Source: CBDDBK01 sp965225715 (GTDB lineage Bacteria > Bacteroidota > Bacteroidia > Cytophagales > Flammeovirgaceae). From it: DNA of 64,000 nucleotides. The position numbers and the translations under genes were made by a program. Where the stretch lies: positions 186,001 through 250,000 of the forward strand of contig CBDDBK010000004.1 of the NCBI GenBank assembly GCA_965225715.1, written 5' to 3'. How positions within the stretch are numbered: position 1 is the first letter of the stretch; each line of letters starts with the position of its first letter. Below, piece by piece: positions 14,878 to 23,031 of the stretch. Under the pieces are notes generated by a model, which saw nothing but the letters and a program-made list of their open reading frames with translations, did no database searches and had not been told where the DNA came from.

Positions 14878-15693
14878 TTATACAGCAACTTCATTATCCC
14901 GTAATGCCTGGTTAAGAGAGGTTTTTAAATTGGTGCTAGCCTTTCTTTTTCCAATAATCAAAGCACAATTAACCTGATAATTTCCACTTGGAAAAGTTTT
15001 GGCATAAGAGCCAGGAATAACCACAGAACGTTCTGGAACATAGCCTTTATACGTTTGAGGTTTTTCTTGGGTAACATCAATAATTTTAGTGCTTGCTGTA
15101 AGTGTAACATTTGCTCCAATAACGGCCTCTTTACCAATTCTTAAGCCTTCTACAATAATACATCTTGATCCTACAAATACACCATCTTCTATGATTACCG
15201 GAGCAGCTTGGAGAGGTTCTAAAACTCCACCTATACCTACTCCACCACTTAAATGAACATTTTGTCCAATTTGGGCACAACTGCCCACAGTAGCCCAAGT
15301 ATCTACCATAGTTCCTTCATCCACATAAGCACCTATATTAATATAAGAAGGCATCATGATAACCCCAGCACTTATATAGGCTCCATAACGGGCAACAGCA
15401 TGAGGTACAACTCGAATACCTTTTTGGGCATATCCTGTTTTCAAAGGTATTTTATCATGAAATTCTAAAGAACCGGCTTCTGTAGTTTTCATTTTTTGAA
15501 TAGGAAAATATAAAATAACAGCTTTTTTGACCCATTCGTTGACTTGCCAACCTGAAACTGTCGGCTCAGCAACTCTTAAAACACCTTTGTCTATTAAGTC
15601 GATAGTTTCACGAATGGCAGACTGGTTTTTTTCTTCTTTTAATAAATTTCGATCTAACCACGTTTTTTCTATAAGATCTCTGATTATCTTCAT
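14878..15693 (-). CDS. dapD: 2,3,4,5-tetrahydropyridine-2,6-dicarboxylate N-succinyltransferase
   Basis: Succinylates tetrahydrodipicolinate in the lysine / diaminopimelate pathway. The 271 residues are full length, with a helical N-terminal domain and the hexapeptide-repeat left-handed beta helix (GAYISAGVIMMPSYINIGAYVDEGTMVDTW region in short hexads), then GVFVGSRCIIVEG. It sits between tpiA and rnhA on the same strand with 36 bp and 2 bp spacing, so the three genes probably form one transcript. The other dap genes are not in the window. Confidence 0.97.
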   Translation of the reverse strand: MKIIRDLIEKTWLDRNLLKEEKNQSAIRETIDLIDKGVLRVAEPTVSGWQVNEWVKKAVILYFPIQKMKTTEAGSLEFHDKIPLKTGYAQKGIRVVPHAVARYGAYISAGVIMMPSYINIGAYVDEGTMVDTWATVGSCAQIGQNVHLSGGVGIGGVLEPLQAAPVIIEDGVFVGSRCIIVEGLRIGKEAVIGANVTLTASTKIIDVTQEKPQTYKGYVPERSVVIPGSYAKTFPSGNYQVNCALIIGKRKASTNLKTSLNQALRDNEVAV

Positions 15694-15729
15694 TTTATAA
15701 ATTAAGTATAAAGTATTATTTTGTAATTC

Positions 15730-16509
15730 TTAAACTTGGGATTGGGCTATTTTAATAAAGTCATCAGCTTTTAAAGAAGCACCTCCAATAAGTCCTCCAT
15801 CAATATCAGAAGAGGCAAAAAGTTCTCTGGCATTATTAGGTTTACAGCTACCACCATAGAGAATTTGGGTGTTTTCTGATAAAGAAGGACTATAATTCTT
15901 GGCAAGTAGTCCACGTATAAAGGCGTGTACAGTTTGGGCTTGTTCAACAGAAGCTGTTTTTCCAGTTCCGATAGCCCAAACAGGTTCATAAGCAATTATG
16001 ACTTTTTTAATTTCAGATTCTGAAAGGTGAAAAAGACTTTTTTTAAGTTGTTGGGCAATGATTTTATCTTGTTGTCCGGCTTCTCTTTGTTCTAATATTT
16101 CACCACAACAAAAAATAGGTTTAAGCCCATATTTAAGCGATAAGCTCACCTTTTTAGCCAAAACCTCATAACTTTCTTTAAAATACTCTCTCCTTTCACT
16201 ATGTCCAATAATGATATAATTTATACCATAACTTTTTAACATTTCTAAACTTACTTCACCTGTATACGCTCCTTTTTCAAAAGAACTGCAATTTTGGGCA
16301 GCTATAGATATTGGAAGTCCTAAGGACTTCACTTTATCACTTACCTTTGCCAAATGGATAAAAGAAGGGGCTATAATAAGTTGAACATTTGGATTTAAAG
16401 GTTGGGTCTTAAGTGCTGACTCTAAGTTATCAATTAAAGAATTGCATTCTCTCCGGGTTAAGTTCATTTTCCAATTTCCTGCTACAATATATCTTCTTTG
16501 TTGGGGCAT
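15730..16509 (-). CDS. tpiA: Triosephosphate isomerase
   Basis: Interconverts dihydroxyacetone phosphate and glyceraldehyde 3-phosphate. Key segments are present: AGNWKMN with the active-site Lys, IIGHSERR with the catalytic His, and AYEPVWAIGTGK with the catalytic Glu and flexible loop. GGASLKADDF closes the phosphate site. The 259 residues are a normal length. First gene of the probable tpiA-dapD-rnhA transcript, downstream of tRNA-Leu and its terminator. Confidence 0.98.
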   Translation of the reverse strand: MPQQRRYIVAGNWKMNLTRRECNSLIDNLESALKTQPLNPNVQLIIAPSFIHLAKVSDKVKSLGLPISIAAQNCSSFEKGAYTGEVSLEMLKSYGINYIIIGHSERREYFKESYEVLAKKVSLSLKYGLKPIFCCGEILEQREAGQQDKIIAQQLKKSLFHLSESEIKKVIIAYEPVWAIGTGKTASVEQAQTVHAFIRGLLAKNYSPSLSENTQILYGGSCKPNNARELFASSDIDGGLIGGASLKADDFIKIAQSQV

Positions 16510-16564
16510 GTTATGAATAATTATAGAAGTTGTAATAAAAAGAGAATCTGTATTATATAAAGTA

Positions 16565-16602
16565 AAAGCAGAGATGTTACGTTATTTAACAATCTCTGCT
16601 TT
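16565..16602 (-). terminator. Terminator downstream of tRNA-Leu
   Basis: An 11-bp perfect inverted repeat AAAGCAGAGAT / ATCTCTGCTTT (16565-16575 and 16592-16602) lies 25 bp past the tRNA 3' end. On the minus strand a short T run (CTTTTAC) follows. It separates the tRNA from tpiA. Confidence 0.75.
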
Positions 16603-16626
16603 ATAGTATATTCATAAAAAAGATGT

Positions 16627-16709
16627 ACCCAGAGCCGGGCTCGAACCGGCACGGTATCACTACCACTGGTTTTTGAGACCAACGCGTCTACCAATTTCGC
16701 CATCTGGGC
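16627..16709 (-). tRNA. tRNA-Leu (anticodon CAA)
   Basis: Read on the minus strand, the 83-nt molecule starts GCCCAGATGGCGAAATTGG and has the anticodon arm TTGGT-CTCAAAA-ACCAG with CAA in the loop. It carries a long class II variable arm and the T arm GCCGGTTCGAGCCCGGC. The acceptor pairs GCCCAGA with TCTGGGT, including a terminal G-T pair. CCA is not encoded. A false open frame starting MAKLVDALVSKTSG covers it. Confidence 0.96.
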
Positions 16710-17112
16710 ATATCAGCTATAGCAATCTATTATTATCTATGAAAGGTTCATTTTCATTATCAATGAGTTAAAAAGATTCTAAAAATCCTTTTTTCAAGTG
16801 ATAAGACTATAAAACCTTCTAAAAATCTTTTTTTTTAAATAGTAATTGTGACTATAAACAGGTTCGTAAAAATAATAGTTTTAGTTTGAATTATTAGCCC
16901 TAACCTTATTTTTTTTATCAAGTTTTCTTATAATAACTTTAAGTACTTGTTTTTAAACAAATTTTAAATTTACTTTTGATAGTATTTTAAAAAAACAGGA
17001 TTTAAAAATCCTATTGATGTTGAGGTATTTAGAGTTAAATTTGCTCTTTTATATAAGTTAATTCATTGATTTTCAATATTTTTATTATTCATAATCCATA
17101 TTTATCATTTTT
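16710..17112. other. Gene-free stretch with a dispersed motif
   Basis: It contains one copy of the short dispersed repeat (16757-16800: TTATCAATGAG, then AAAAATCCTTTTTTCAAGTG), and a second weaker AAAATCTTTTTTTT match at 16815-16835. No gene or RNA is visible. The promoter of the hydrolase gene at 17113 must lie in its right half, but no clear box is seen. Confidence 0.45.
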
Positions 17113-18219
17113 ATGTACAAATTTTGTTTATTATTTTTCTTGGCAATTTGGCTTTTTTCTTGCAATTCAAACAGCGTTACTGTTATTCCTCAGGACCCGA
17201 CTCCCCCTCCTCTTTTACCTCCAATAAATGATTCTATAAGTTTACCTCCAATTACTAATAGCCAAATTATGACTACTTTTTCAACTGACCAACGGCAAAC
17301 TCTCCGTTTAACTACAGCAAATACTCAAAATAATATAGGCGATTTTTATTTTTATACTTCTCATGATATTACTTCTATACATGTAAATATTAAAAATATT
17401 ATTTTCATGATACATGGGCTTAGTGCAAGTGATGATGCTTTACAAAGTGAATATAATTCTATTTTTTCTGCTGTCAACCAAGCTAGTCGTTCCGGAAGTA
17501 CTGTAATTATTGCTCCTTATTTTAATCATCGAGGTATTGGAAATGAAATAGATTGGGATAATGCAGTTTGGCGAGCTGGAGGTCGCGCTTCTTCGCCTGA
17601 TGGTATTACTTTAGGCTCTTTTCAAATTATAGATTATATGTTGTCTTACTTTTTATTTAATAACTTTTCAAACCTTACTAATATCGTTATCACTGGTCAT
17701 TCGGCAGGTGGGCAATTTGCCCAGCGCTATGCCGCACTTAACGATTTAGATAGCCTATCAAGTCCATATACCTTTACTTATTTGCCTGCTAATCCTTCAC
17801 ATTATCTTTATATGAATGCTTTACGTTGGAATGGGGCTAGTACGTATAGCCCAACAGACTGTTCTACTTATAACAATTATCCTTATGGTTTTGAGGCTTT
17901 AACTCTGGACAATCGTTATGCTTTTATAGAAGTATTTAATATTCAAAATATTATTAATCAATATATTAATAGAAATGTTTATTATGTTTTAGGAAGTATT
18001 GATACTATAAATGCTACTTCGGGCTGTGAACCCGAAAATCAAGAAGGTGGTAGTGGGGAAAATCGATTCCAAAGAGGTATCTATATCAATGCTTATATGA
18101 ACAATCAATATCCTGATAATAATCATGACTTACTTGTGATAGATGGTGTCGGCCATAATCCCAATGGAATTTATAATGCCTCTGCGTATATTCAACTGCT
18201 TGAAACACTTTTGGATTGA
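17113..18219 (+). CDS. Alpha/beta-hydrolase lipoprotein
   Basis: A 368-residue protein beginning with a lipoprotein signal (AIWLFSC, lipidated Cys at about residue 17), followed by a Pro-rich linker (PQDPTPPPLLPP). The catalytic domain has an oxyanion segment FMIHGLSA, the nucleophile elbow GHSAGG and a probable catalytic His in DGVGHNPNG. An acidic residue may be in LGSIDT. Two Cys (CSTYN, SGCEP) could form a disulfide. It probably hydrolyses an ester or similar bond at the cell surface; the substrate is unknown. It stands alone. Confidence 0.8.
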   Translation: MYKFCLLFFLAIWLFSCNSNSVTVIPQDPTPPPLLPPINDSISLPPITNSQIMTTFSTDQRQTLRLTTANTQNNIGDFYFYTSHDITSIHVNIKNIIFMIHGLSASDDALQSEYNSIFSAVNQASRSGSTVIIAPYFNHRGIGNEIDWDNAVWRAGGRASSPDGITLGSFQIIDYMLSYFLFNNFSNLTNIVITGHSAGGQFAQRYAALNDLDSLSSPYTFTYLPANPSHYLYMNALRWNGASTYSPTDCSTYNNYPYGFEALTLDNRYAFIEVFNIQNIINQYINRNVYYVLGSIDTINATSGCEPENQEGGSGENRFQRGIYINAYMNNQYPDNNHDLLVIDGVGHNPNGIYNASAYIQLLETLLD

Positions 18220-18648
18220 GAAGAAACATAAAAAAAATAGATTTCATTTTAACAACTTTTTAATCTTAATGACATTGAATATTAAAAAGCTATAACTTTG
18301 TATTAACAATAATGAGATAAAGATTTCTTATTATCAATAGCTTAAACACCTAAAAATCCTTTTTTTCAATATGAATTTACTATTAAGTATGATAAAAACT
18401 TTTTTTAATTTTATTCACTTAATGAATTTAAACCTATATTTGAAAATTTGAAGATTGGTTGGGCTCTTACATAGATATAAGTATATATAGTTATAAATAT
18501 ACTTGTAGAATAATTAAACTAATTATCAATTTGTTAGTAAAACTTATAAAGCCTTTGTTATCCGTTAAATTGATTCTTATATTATTTTTTATAAGAAAAC
18601 CTTTTAGACACTAATGTTCAAGTTGTTAAAATAAAAGATATTAAAAAA
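18220..18648. other. Gene-free stretch with a dispersed motif
   Basis: This gap separates two plus-strand genes. At 18330-18373 it carries the short dispersed repeat (TTATCAATAGCTTAAA, then AAAAATCCTTTTTTTCAA). A weak hairpin may exist near 18470-18505 (TATAAGTATATATAG and TATAAATATACTTG). I find no small gene. Confidence 0.45.
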
Positions 18649-19272
18649 ATGAGTAAAAAAGTTAAATTGATTATCCTTGCACTATCTTCAAATCAACCTC
18701 AAATAACTTCTTTTGCTTTGGTTTTAGGAGAAGCAAAAGGTAAACGACGTTTACCCATGATGATTGGTATGCCAGAGGCACACTCTATAGCTATGGAACT
18801 CGAACAAATTCATACATTTAGACCTATGACTCACGATCTTTTTAAAGCATTTATTCGTAACTTTGATGTAGAACTTAAAGAAATTTTTATTTCAGATTTG
18901 AAAGAAGGCATTTTTTATGCTCAATTAATTTGTCGTCTACCTAAAGGATATGAATATGTCAAATTAGATGCTCGCCCTTCAGATGCTATAGCCATAGCTG
19001 TACGTTGTAATGTACCTATATATATCCATGAAGATATTATAGAAGAAGTAGGCGTAGATGCTGACGATGAAAGTATAGAAGAAATCACATCTTCTGCTAC
19101 TGCTGTTCACAAAAGAGGTCAAAGAAAAAAATCATCTAAAAAGAGTCAAAGAAAAAAATCTATAGCTGAATTTTCTACCGCAGAGTTAAATACCCTTTTA
19201 AAAGAAGCTATTGATAGAGAAAATTATGAAGAGGCTGCCACAATTCGCGATGAACTTAGTAAAAGACAGTAG
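18649..19272 (+). CDS. BFN-domain (bifunctional nuclease) protein with UvrB/UvrC motif
   Basis: Residues 1-130 form a BFN / DUF151 domain: LPMMIGMPEAHSIAMELEQ, then DARPSDAIAIAVRCNVPIY, the two most conserved segments. A basic linker with two near-copies of QRKKS follows (about 150-168). The C-terminal 35 residues (LLKEAIDRENYEEAATIRDEL) are a UvrB/UvrC interaction motif. This fusion is common in Bacteroidota. Related plant and bacterial BFN proteins have been reported to have nuclease activity, but the cellular role here is unknown. Confidence 0.9.
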   Translation: MSKKVKLIILALSSNQPQITSFALVLGEAKGKRRLPMMIGMPEAHSIAMELEQIHTFRPMTHDLFKAFIRNFDVELKEIFISDLKEGIFYAQLICRLPKGYEYVKLDARPSDAIAIAVRCNVPIYIHEDIIEEVGVDADDESIEEITSSATAVHKRGQRKKSSKKSQRKKSIAEFSTAELNTLLKEAIDRENYEEAATIRDELSKRQ

Positions 19273-19315
19273 TTATAGTCACTCCATAACACGACCAAGT
19301 TACATTTTTACACAT

Positions 19316-19879
19316 TTATCTTGACTTCTCCCAAACCCAGTTATCACCATCATAATATGCATAGTGAACTCGCTGTCCGAGGTTAGCTTCTTTATGTGCA
19401 TTAATAGTTTGTACTTGTGCGTCAGTGTATTGATAAGATAGTGGCTTAACTTGGATATAGACTTTCTCTCCATCCACGTGTGTACCAACAATATCTACAT
19501 TATACTTTCTATCCAGTTCATCATCTGTCTCATCCCATAAGATTGAAGGCTTATACTTCTTTAGATAAACCAATAACTCGTCTTCCTTTCCACGTCCTTT
19601 TAAGGAACGAGAAACGTATACGTCATCGATGTAGTCTTCCCAAACTTCTAGTGGCACTACAACGCCACCCGAGTATTTCTGGTGAACGTCATAAGTAGCC
19701 TGAGCCATTTCCTTTAGAGTATGTTTACCTTCTTGAGCATTGATTGCTTCTCGAAGAGTTCTTTCATCTCTAATATCAGGATTGCTTTTTAGTAGTGTTT
19801 GGATATGTACATCAAACTTTCTCCAGTCCATACGTGACTTGTTGAATATTGGATTCAATAATGATTCTTTAAACGACAT
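19316..19879 (-). CDS. Orphan restriction-endonuclease-like protein (MjaI-like, D-QxK site)
   Basis: A 187-residue protein. A PD-(D/E)xK-type site with Gln in place of Glu is visible: E99/E101 in GKEDELLVYL, D129 in YNVDIVG, and Q143-V-K145 in IQVKPLSY. The IQVKPxSY segment and size recall the MjaI family of type II restriction endonucleases; this is from memory of the family and not a database match. No methyltransferase lies next to it: upstream is nadA (same strand) and downstream the convergent BFN gene. It may be a lone nuclease, the relic of a restriction system, or paired with a distant methylase. Its base composition is somewhat less AT-rich than its surroundings. Confidence 0.65.
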   Translation of the reverse strand: MSFKESLLNPIFNKSRMDWRKFDVHIQTLLKSNPDIRDERTLREAINAQEGKHTLKEMAQATYDVHQKYSGGVVVPLEVWEDYIDDVYVSRSLKGRGKEDELLVYLKKYKPSILWDETDDELDRKYNVDIVGTHVDGEKVYIQVKPLSYQYTDAQVQTINAHKEANLGQRVHYAYYDGDNWVWEKSR

Positions 19880-20037
19880 ATCTTATTTATCTATTTGAAA
19901 AAAAATAATATTACTATACATAATATTTAGTTAGAACCTGATGCTCTGAAAACATATAGAGATTTTGAAATATTTAGTTTTCAATAATTTTTATTTTAAA
20001 ACTTAATATCTGATAGAATCCAACTATTATCTTTTAA

Positions 20038-21024
20038 TTATGATTTATCCAACATGCGTTGAATTGGAATATAGGCTTTTTTTATTAAGTTTTCAGATAA
20101 AAGAATTTCAGGGGTCTCTTTTTTTAAACACAGATATAATTTTTCTAAAGTGTTCATTTTCATAAAAACACATTCACTACAAGCACAAGTGTTGTCTTCT
20201 GCCGAAGGTGCCGGTATAAGTGTTTTGTAAGGAGCAACTTTATTCATTTCATGCAAAATTCCTGCTTCTGTTGTAACAATAAATTTTTGATTATCGCTTT
20301 GTTGAATATATTTTAATAAAGCACTCGTAGAACCTATAAAATTAGCAACTTGTAAAATATGTTCTTCGCATTCGGGATGAGCTATAATTTCAGCATCAGG
20401 ATGTTTTTGATATAAAGTGAGTAATTTATCTATAGAAAATGCTTCATGCACCACACAAGCTCCCTGCCAAACCAGCATATCACGTCCTGTTTCTTTTATA
20501 ACATAGCGCGCTAAATTTTTATCTGGTGCAAAAATAATAGGGTTATCTTTGGGAATACTATTAATAATTTTTACAGCATTTGAAGAGGTGCATATAATAT
20601 CGCTTAAGGCTTTTACTTCTGCAGAACAATTGATATAAGAAACAACAGTATGTTTAGGGTGCTGGTTAATAAAATCAGCAAAGGCACTGGGAGGACAGGA
20701 ACTTTCTAAAGAACAACCTGCATCTAAATCAGGTAATAATACTTTTTTAGTTGGGTTTAAGATTTTAGCTGTTTCAGCCATAAAGTGTACACCTGCAAAG
20801 ACAATCATATCAGCATCTGTAGCTTTGGCTTGTTGGGCTAATGCTAAACTATCTCCTTTATAATCAGCTACATCTTGAATATCACCTTCTTGATAATAAT
20901 GGGCTAAGATTAAAGCATTTTTCTCTCTTTTTAACTTTAAAATAGCAGATTTGAGTTCTTCTTTATTGGGATCATTTTCTTTCTTAACTTCTAATACGTC
21001 TTCTTGTAAAAAGGTTTTTAACAT
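20038..21024 (-). CDS. nadA: Quinolinate synthase A
   Basis: Condenses iminoaspartate with dihydroxyacetone phosphate to quinolinate in NAD biosynthesis, using a 4Fe-4S cluster. Family segments are all present: LAHYYQ near the N-terminus, VFAGVHFMAETAKIL, YINCSAEVKA, HPECEEH and the closing CACSECVFMKMN. The 328 residues are normal length. nadB and nadC are not in the window. Confidence 0.98.
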   Translation of the reverse strand: MLKTFLQEDVLEVKKENDPNKEELKSAILKLKREKNALILAHYYQEGDIQDVADYKGDSLALAQQAKATDADMIVFAGVHFMAETAKILNPTKKVLLPDLDAGCSLESSCPPSAFADFINQHPKHTVVSYINCSAEVKALSDIICTSSNAVKIINSIPKDNPIIFAPDKNLARYVIKETGRDMLVWQGACVVHEAFSIDKLLTLYQKHPDAEIIAHPECEEHILQVANFIGSTSALLKYIQQSDNQKFIVTTEAGILHEMNKVAPYKTLIPAPSAEDNTCACSECVFMKMNTLEKLYLCLKKETPEILLSENLIKKAYIPIQRMLDKS

Positions 21025-21085
21025 AATTTATCAAGAGTTAGAAAGGGTAGAATAAGTATTTGAATAACTAAATTATGTATCTAAA

Positions 21086-22048
21086 CTATAAAAAATTAGC
21101 TTTTGAAGCGATTAGTTTTTTTTGAAGTTCTCCATTTTCATCATTAAAATAATTATTAGGATTATTATTTGAATGAAAAATGAGTTTCCCTTCTTGTTGA
21201 AAAACTTGAATCTCTTGACTTGTATTATTAGTTTGATTAGCAATAATAGTATAAACTGGTTTTTGATCTTTTTTTGGTCTCCAGCTATCTTCAAATTCTT
21301 GGCTAGTTAAATTAACAATGCCATTTATAAATTTATCAATACTATCAAGATTTGCAATCTGATTTTCTATAGACCAAGTACTATCAGTTTTTAAAAGCGA
21401 AAAACTAGAATTATCAGGATAAATAAAGGTCATATTTTTTAGAGAATCTTTAGTTAGATTGAATAGTTGACTATTTCTATAATCATTTGGAGATTTAGAA
21501 ACATGAAAACTTAGAAAATCGTTGGAAGCATAAACATTGTCGTCTCCAGCTATTCTGACATAGCTAAAAAATCGCTGCTGTTGTTTATTAAGCTCAAGTT
21601 GTTCATAAGGATTAGTAGCTTGTTTATCATTTTTGGCTATACCTACAGTTCCTAAAATAATATCTACTTGTTTTTTATCATTAGCATATACTTGAATAAC
21701 CGTCCCTAAAGAGTCATCAACTTGATAATCTCGCCACTTTTTAGGATCTTTGGATATGATTCGACTGGGTTTAATATCTAAAAGATGATATAAAGTTGAT
21801 AGTACATTACGAGCAAGAACAGGAACATGTTTACCATTTTCCAAAGTCAAGGTCCATTCTTCGTTTATTTTATTCAAATCAACAATACTTGTACTGGTCT
21901 TTATAAGTAGACGATCAACATTCGCGGTATCTATACTTACCAAAGTATCTTGAAAATTTTGAGTTTTTTGGTCATTTTTCAAAAACTTAACCAAAAAATA
22001 TAAAGAAGCAGTAAGAACAAGTATTAACAATAAATATTTTGTTTTCAT
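21086..22048 (-). CDS. DUF4340-domain membrane-anchored protein
   Basis: A 320-residue protein with a single N-terminal membrane helix (YLLLILVLTASLYFLVKFL) and a long extracytoplasmic part that contains duplicated strand-rich segments (VDLNKINEEWTL and FSLLKTDSTWSI), typical for DUF4340. Such proteins often follow GldG-type ABC auxiliary genes and are thought to belong to the same exporter. Here the GldG-like gene is about 19 kb away, so the link is inferred. It lies 61 bp upstream of nadA on the same strand. Confidence 0.75.
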   Translation of the reverse strand: MKTKYLLLILVLTASLYFLVKFLKNDQKTQNFQDTLVSIDTANVDRLLIKTSTSIVDLNKINEEWTLTLENGKHVPVLARNVLSTLYHLLDIKPSRIISKDPKKWRDYQVDDSLGTVIQVYANDKKQVDIILGTVGIAKNDKQATNPYEQLELNKQQQRFFSYVRIAGDDNVYASNDFLSFHVSKSPNDYRNSQLFNLTKDSLKNMTFIYPDNSSFSLLKTDSTWSIENQIANLDSIDKFINGIVNLTSQEFEDSWRPKKDQKPVYTIIANQTNNTSQEIQVFQQEGKLIFHSNNNPNNYFNDENGELQKKLIASKANFL

Positions 22049-22161
22049 TTTAACTCTGTTTAAAACTGATCAAAATTAGAACTAATCGCTAAATATCAAA
22101 ATGTAAAGATAAAATATTCTATATTTTTATTTCTTAACTTTGGAATATTATTTCATAATTT

Positions 22162-22183
22162 CTAAAAATCCTTTTTTCAAATG
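22162..22183. repeat. Short dispersed motif copy
   Basis: CTAAAAATCC followed by TTTTTTCAAATG lies between the methyltransferase gene end and the DUF4340 gene start. The same motif is found at 16779-16800, 18350-18373 and 62312-62333. Confidence 0.5.
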
Positions 22184-22210
22184 GAATAACTATAAATATC
22201 GGAGAGTTTT

Positions 22211-22960
22211 TTATTTTATGGCAACTATTCTAAGCCTTTTATAATCTGCATACCATTTCCCATTTTTGAAAGCACAAAATTTTAAGTTTGTCTGGACTTC
22301 AGCTTTAATTTCTTCAATATCCTTATCTTTAACATTTTTAAAAAAGGGTATTCCAAACATAGATAACCAATTAATTATTCCATTTTTTGAAGAATCTAAT
22401 TCAGTTAATCTATTAAAATGTTGAGCAAAAAGAACTTTAAAACCAGCTTTTTCAAGTTCTGTTGTATATTGGCTAATGGAAGGAAAATACCACAATTTGA
22501 GGTTTGCTTGATTTATATAATGTCGTTTTATAAGTGATTTTCTTAATGCTTTTATAATAAATTCTATATTTCCTTTTCCACCAAACTCTAAAACTATTCT
22601 ACCGCCTATTTTGAGATTTTTAATCATAGTTTGAATGGCTTTTTTATATTGTAAAACCCAGTGCAGAGTAGCATTTGAAAAAATAGCATCAAAAGGAGAT
22701 TCAAAATGATAATCTATGGCATCAGCAATTTGAAAAGAAATGTTGGGAAACTGTTTTTTTGCTTCTTTAATCATTTGAGGCGAAAGGTCTATACCTATAG
22801 TTTTGTTGACTAATTTGTCAATTTGATTTGTTAACTGACCACAACCACAACCTAAATCTAAAATATATTCATGTTTTTGAGGTGCTAAATGTTTTATTAA
22901 TTCCTGTCCATAATCACAAACATAAGAATGTTGTTGTTTGTATAAATCTGGATTCCACAT
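22211..22960 (-). CDS. Class I SAM-dependent methyltransferase (trans-aconitate methyltransferase-like)
   Basis: A 249-residue cytoplasmic enzyme. SAM-binding motif I is LDLGCGCGQLTNQI, the acidic residue after strand 2 is in GIDLSPQMI, and the third strand has QIADAIDY. The post-motif FSNATLHWV is typical of the Tam-like group of small-molecule methyltransferases. The substrate cannot be read from the sequence. No biosynthetic partners are adjacent; it is followed on the same strand by the porin-like gene only after the divergent spacing. Confidence 0.85.
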   Translation of the reverse strand: MWNPDLYKQQHSYVCDYGQELIKHLAPQKHEYILDLGCGCGQLTNQIDKLVNKTIGIDLSPQMIKEAKKQFPNISFQIADAIDYHFESPFDAIFSNATLHWVLQYKKAIQTMIKNLKIGGRIVLEFGGKGNIEFIIKALRKSLIKRHYINQANLKLWYFPSISQYTTELEKAGFKVLFAQHFNRLTELDSSKNGIINWLSMFGIPFFKNVKDKDIEEIKAEVQTNLKFCAFKNGKWYADYKRLRIVAIK

Positions 22961-23031
22961 AGATTTTGATTATGTTTTGTTAGTAATAATAAGGTGGTAA
23001 ATTTGTTTGTCAATTGCTAATAGGTTTCTTT

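Noticed and set aside
16521..16703. Minus-strand open frame of 60 codons starting MAKLVDALVSKTSG
   Set aside because: It is a well-known false frame produced by reading through tRNA-Leu; the tRNA folds completely on this strand.
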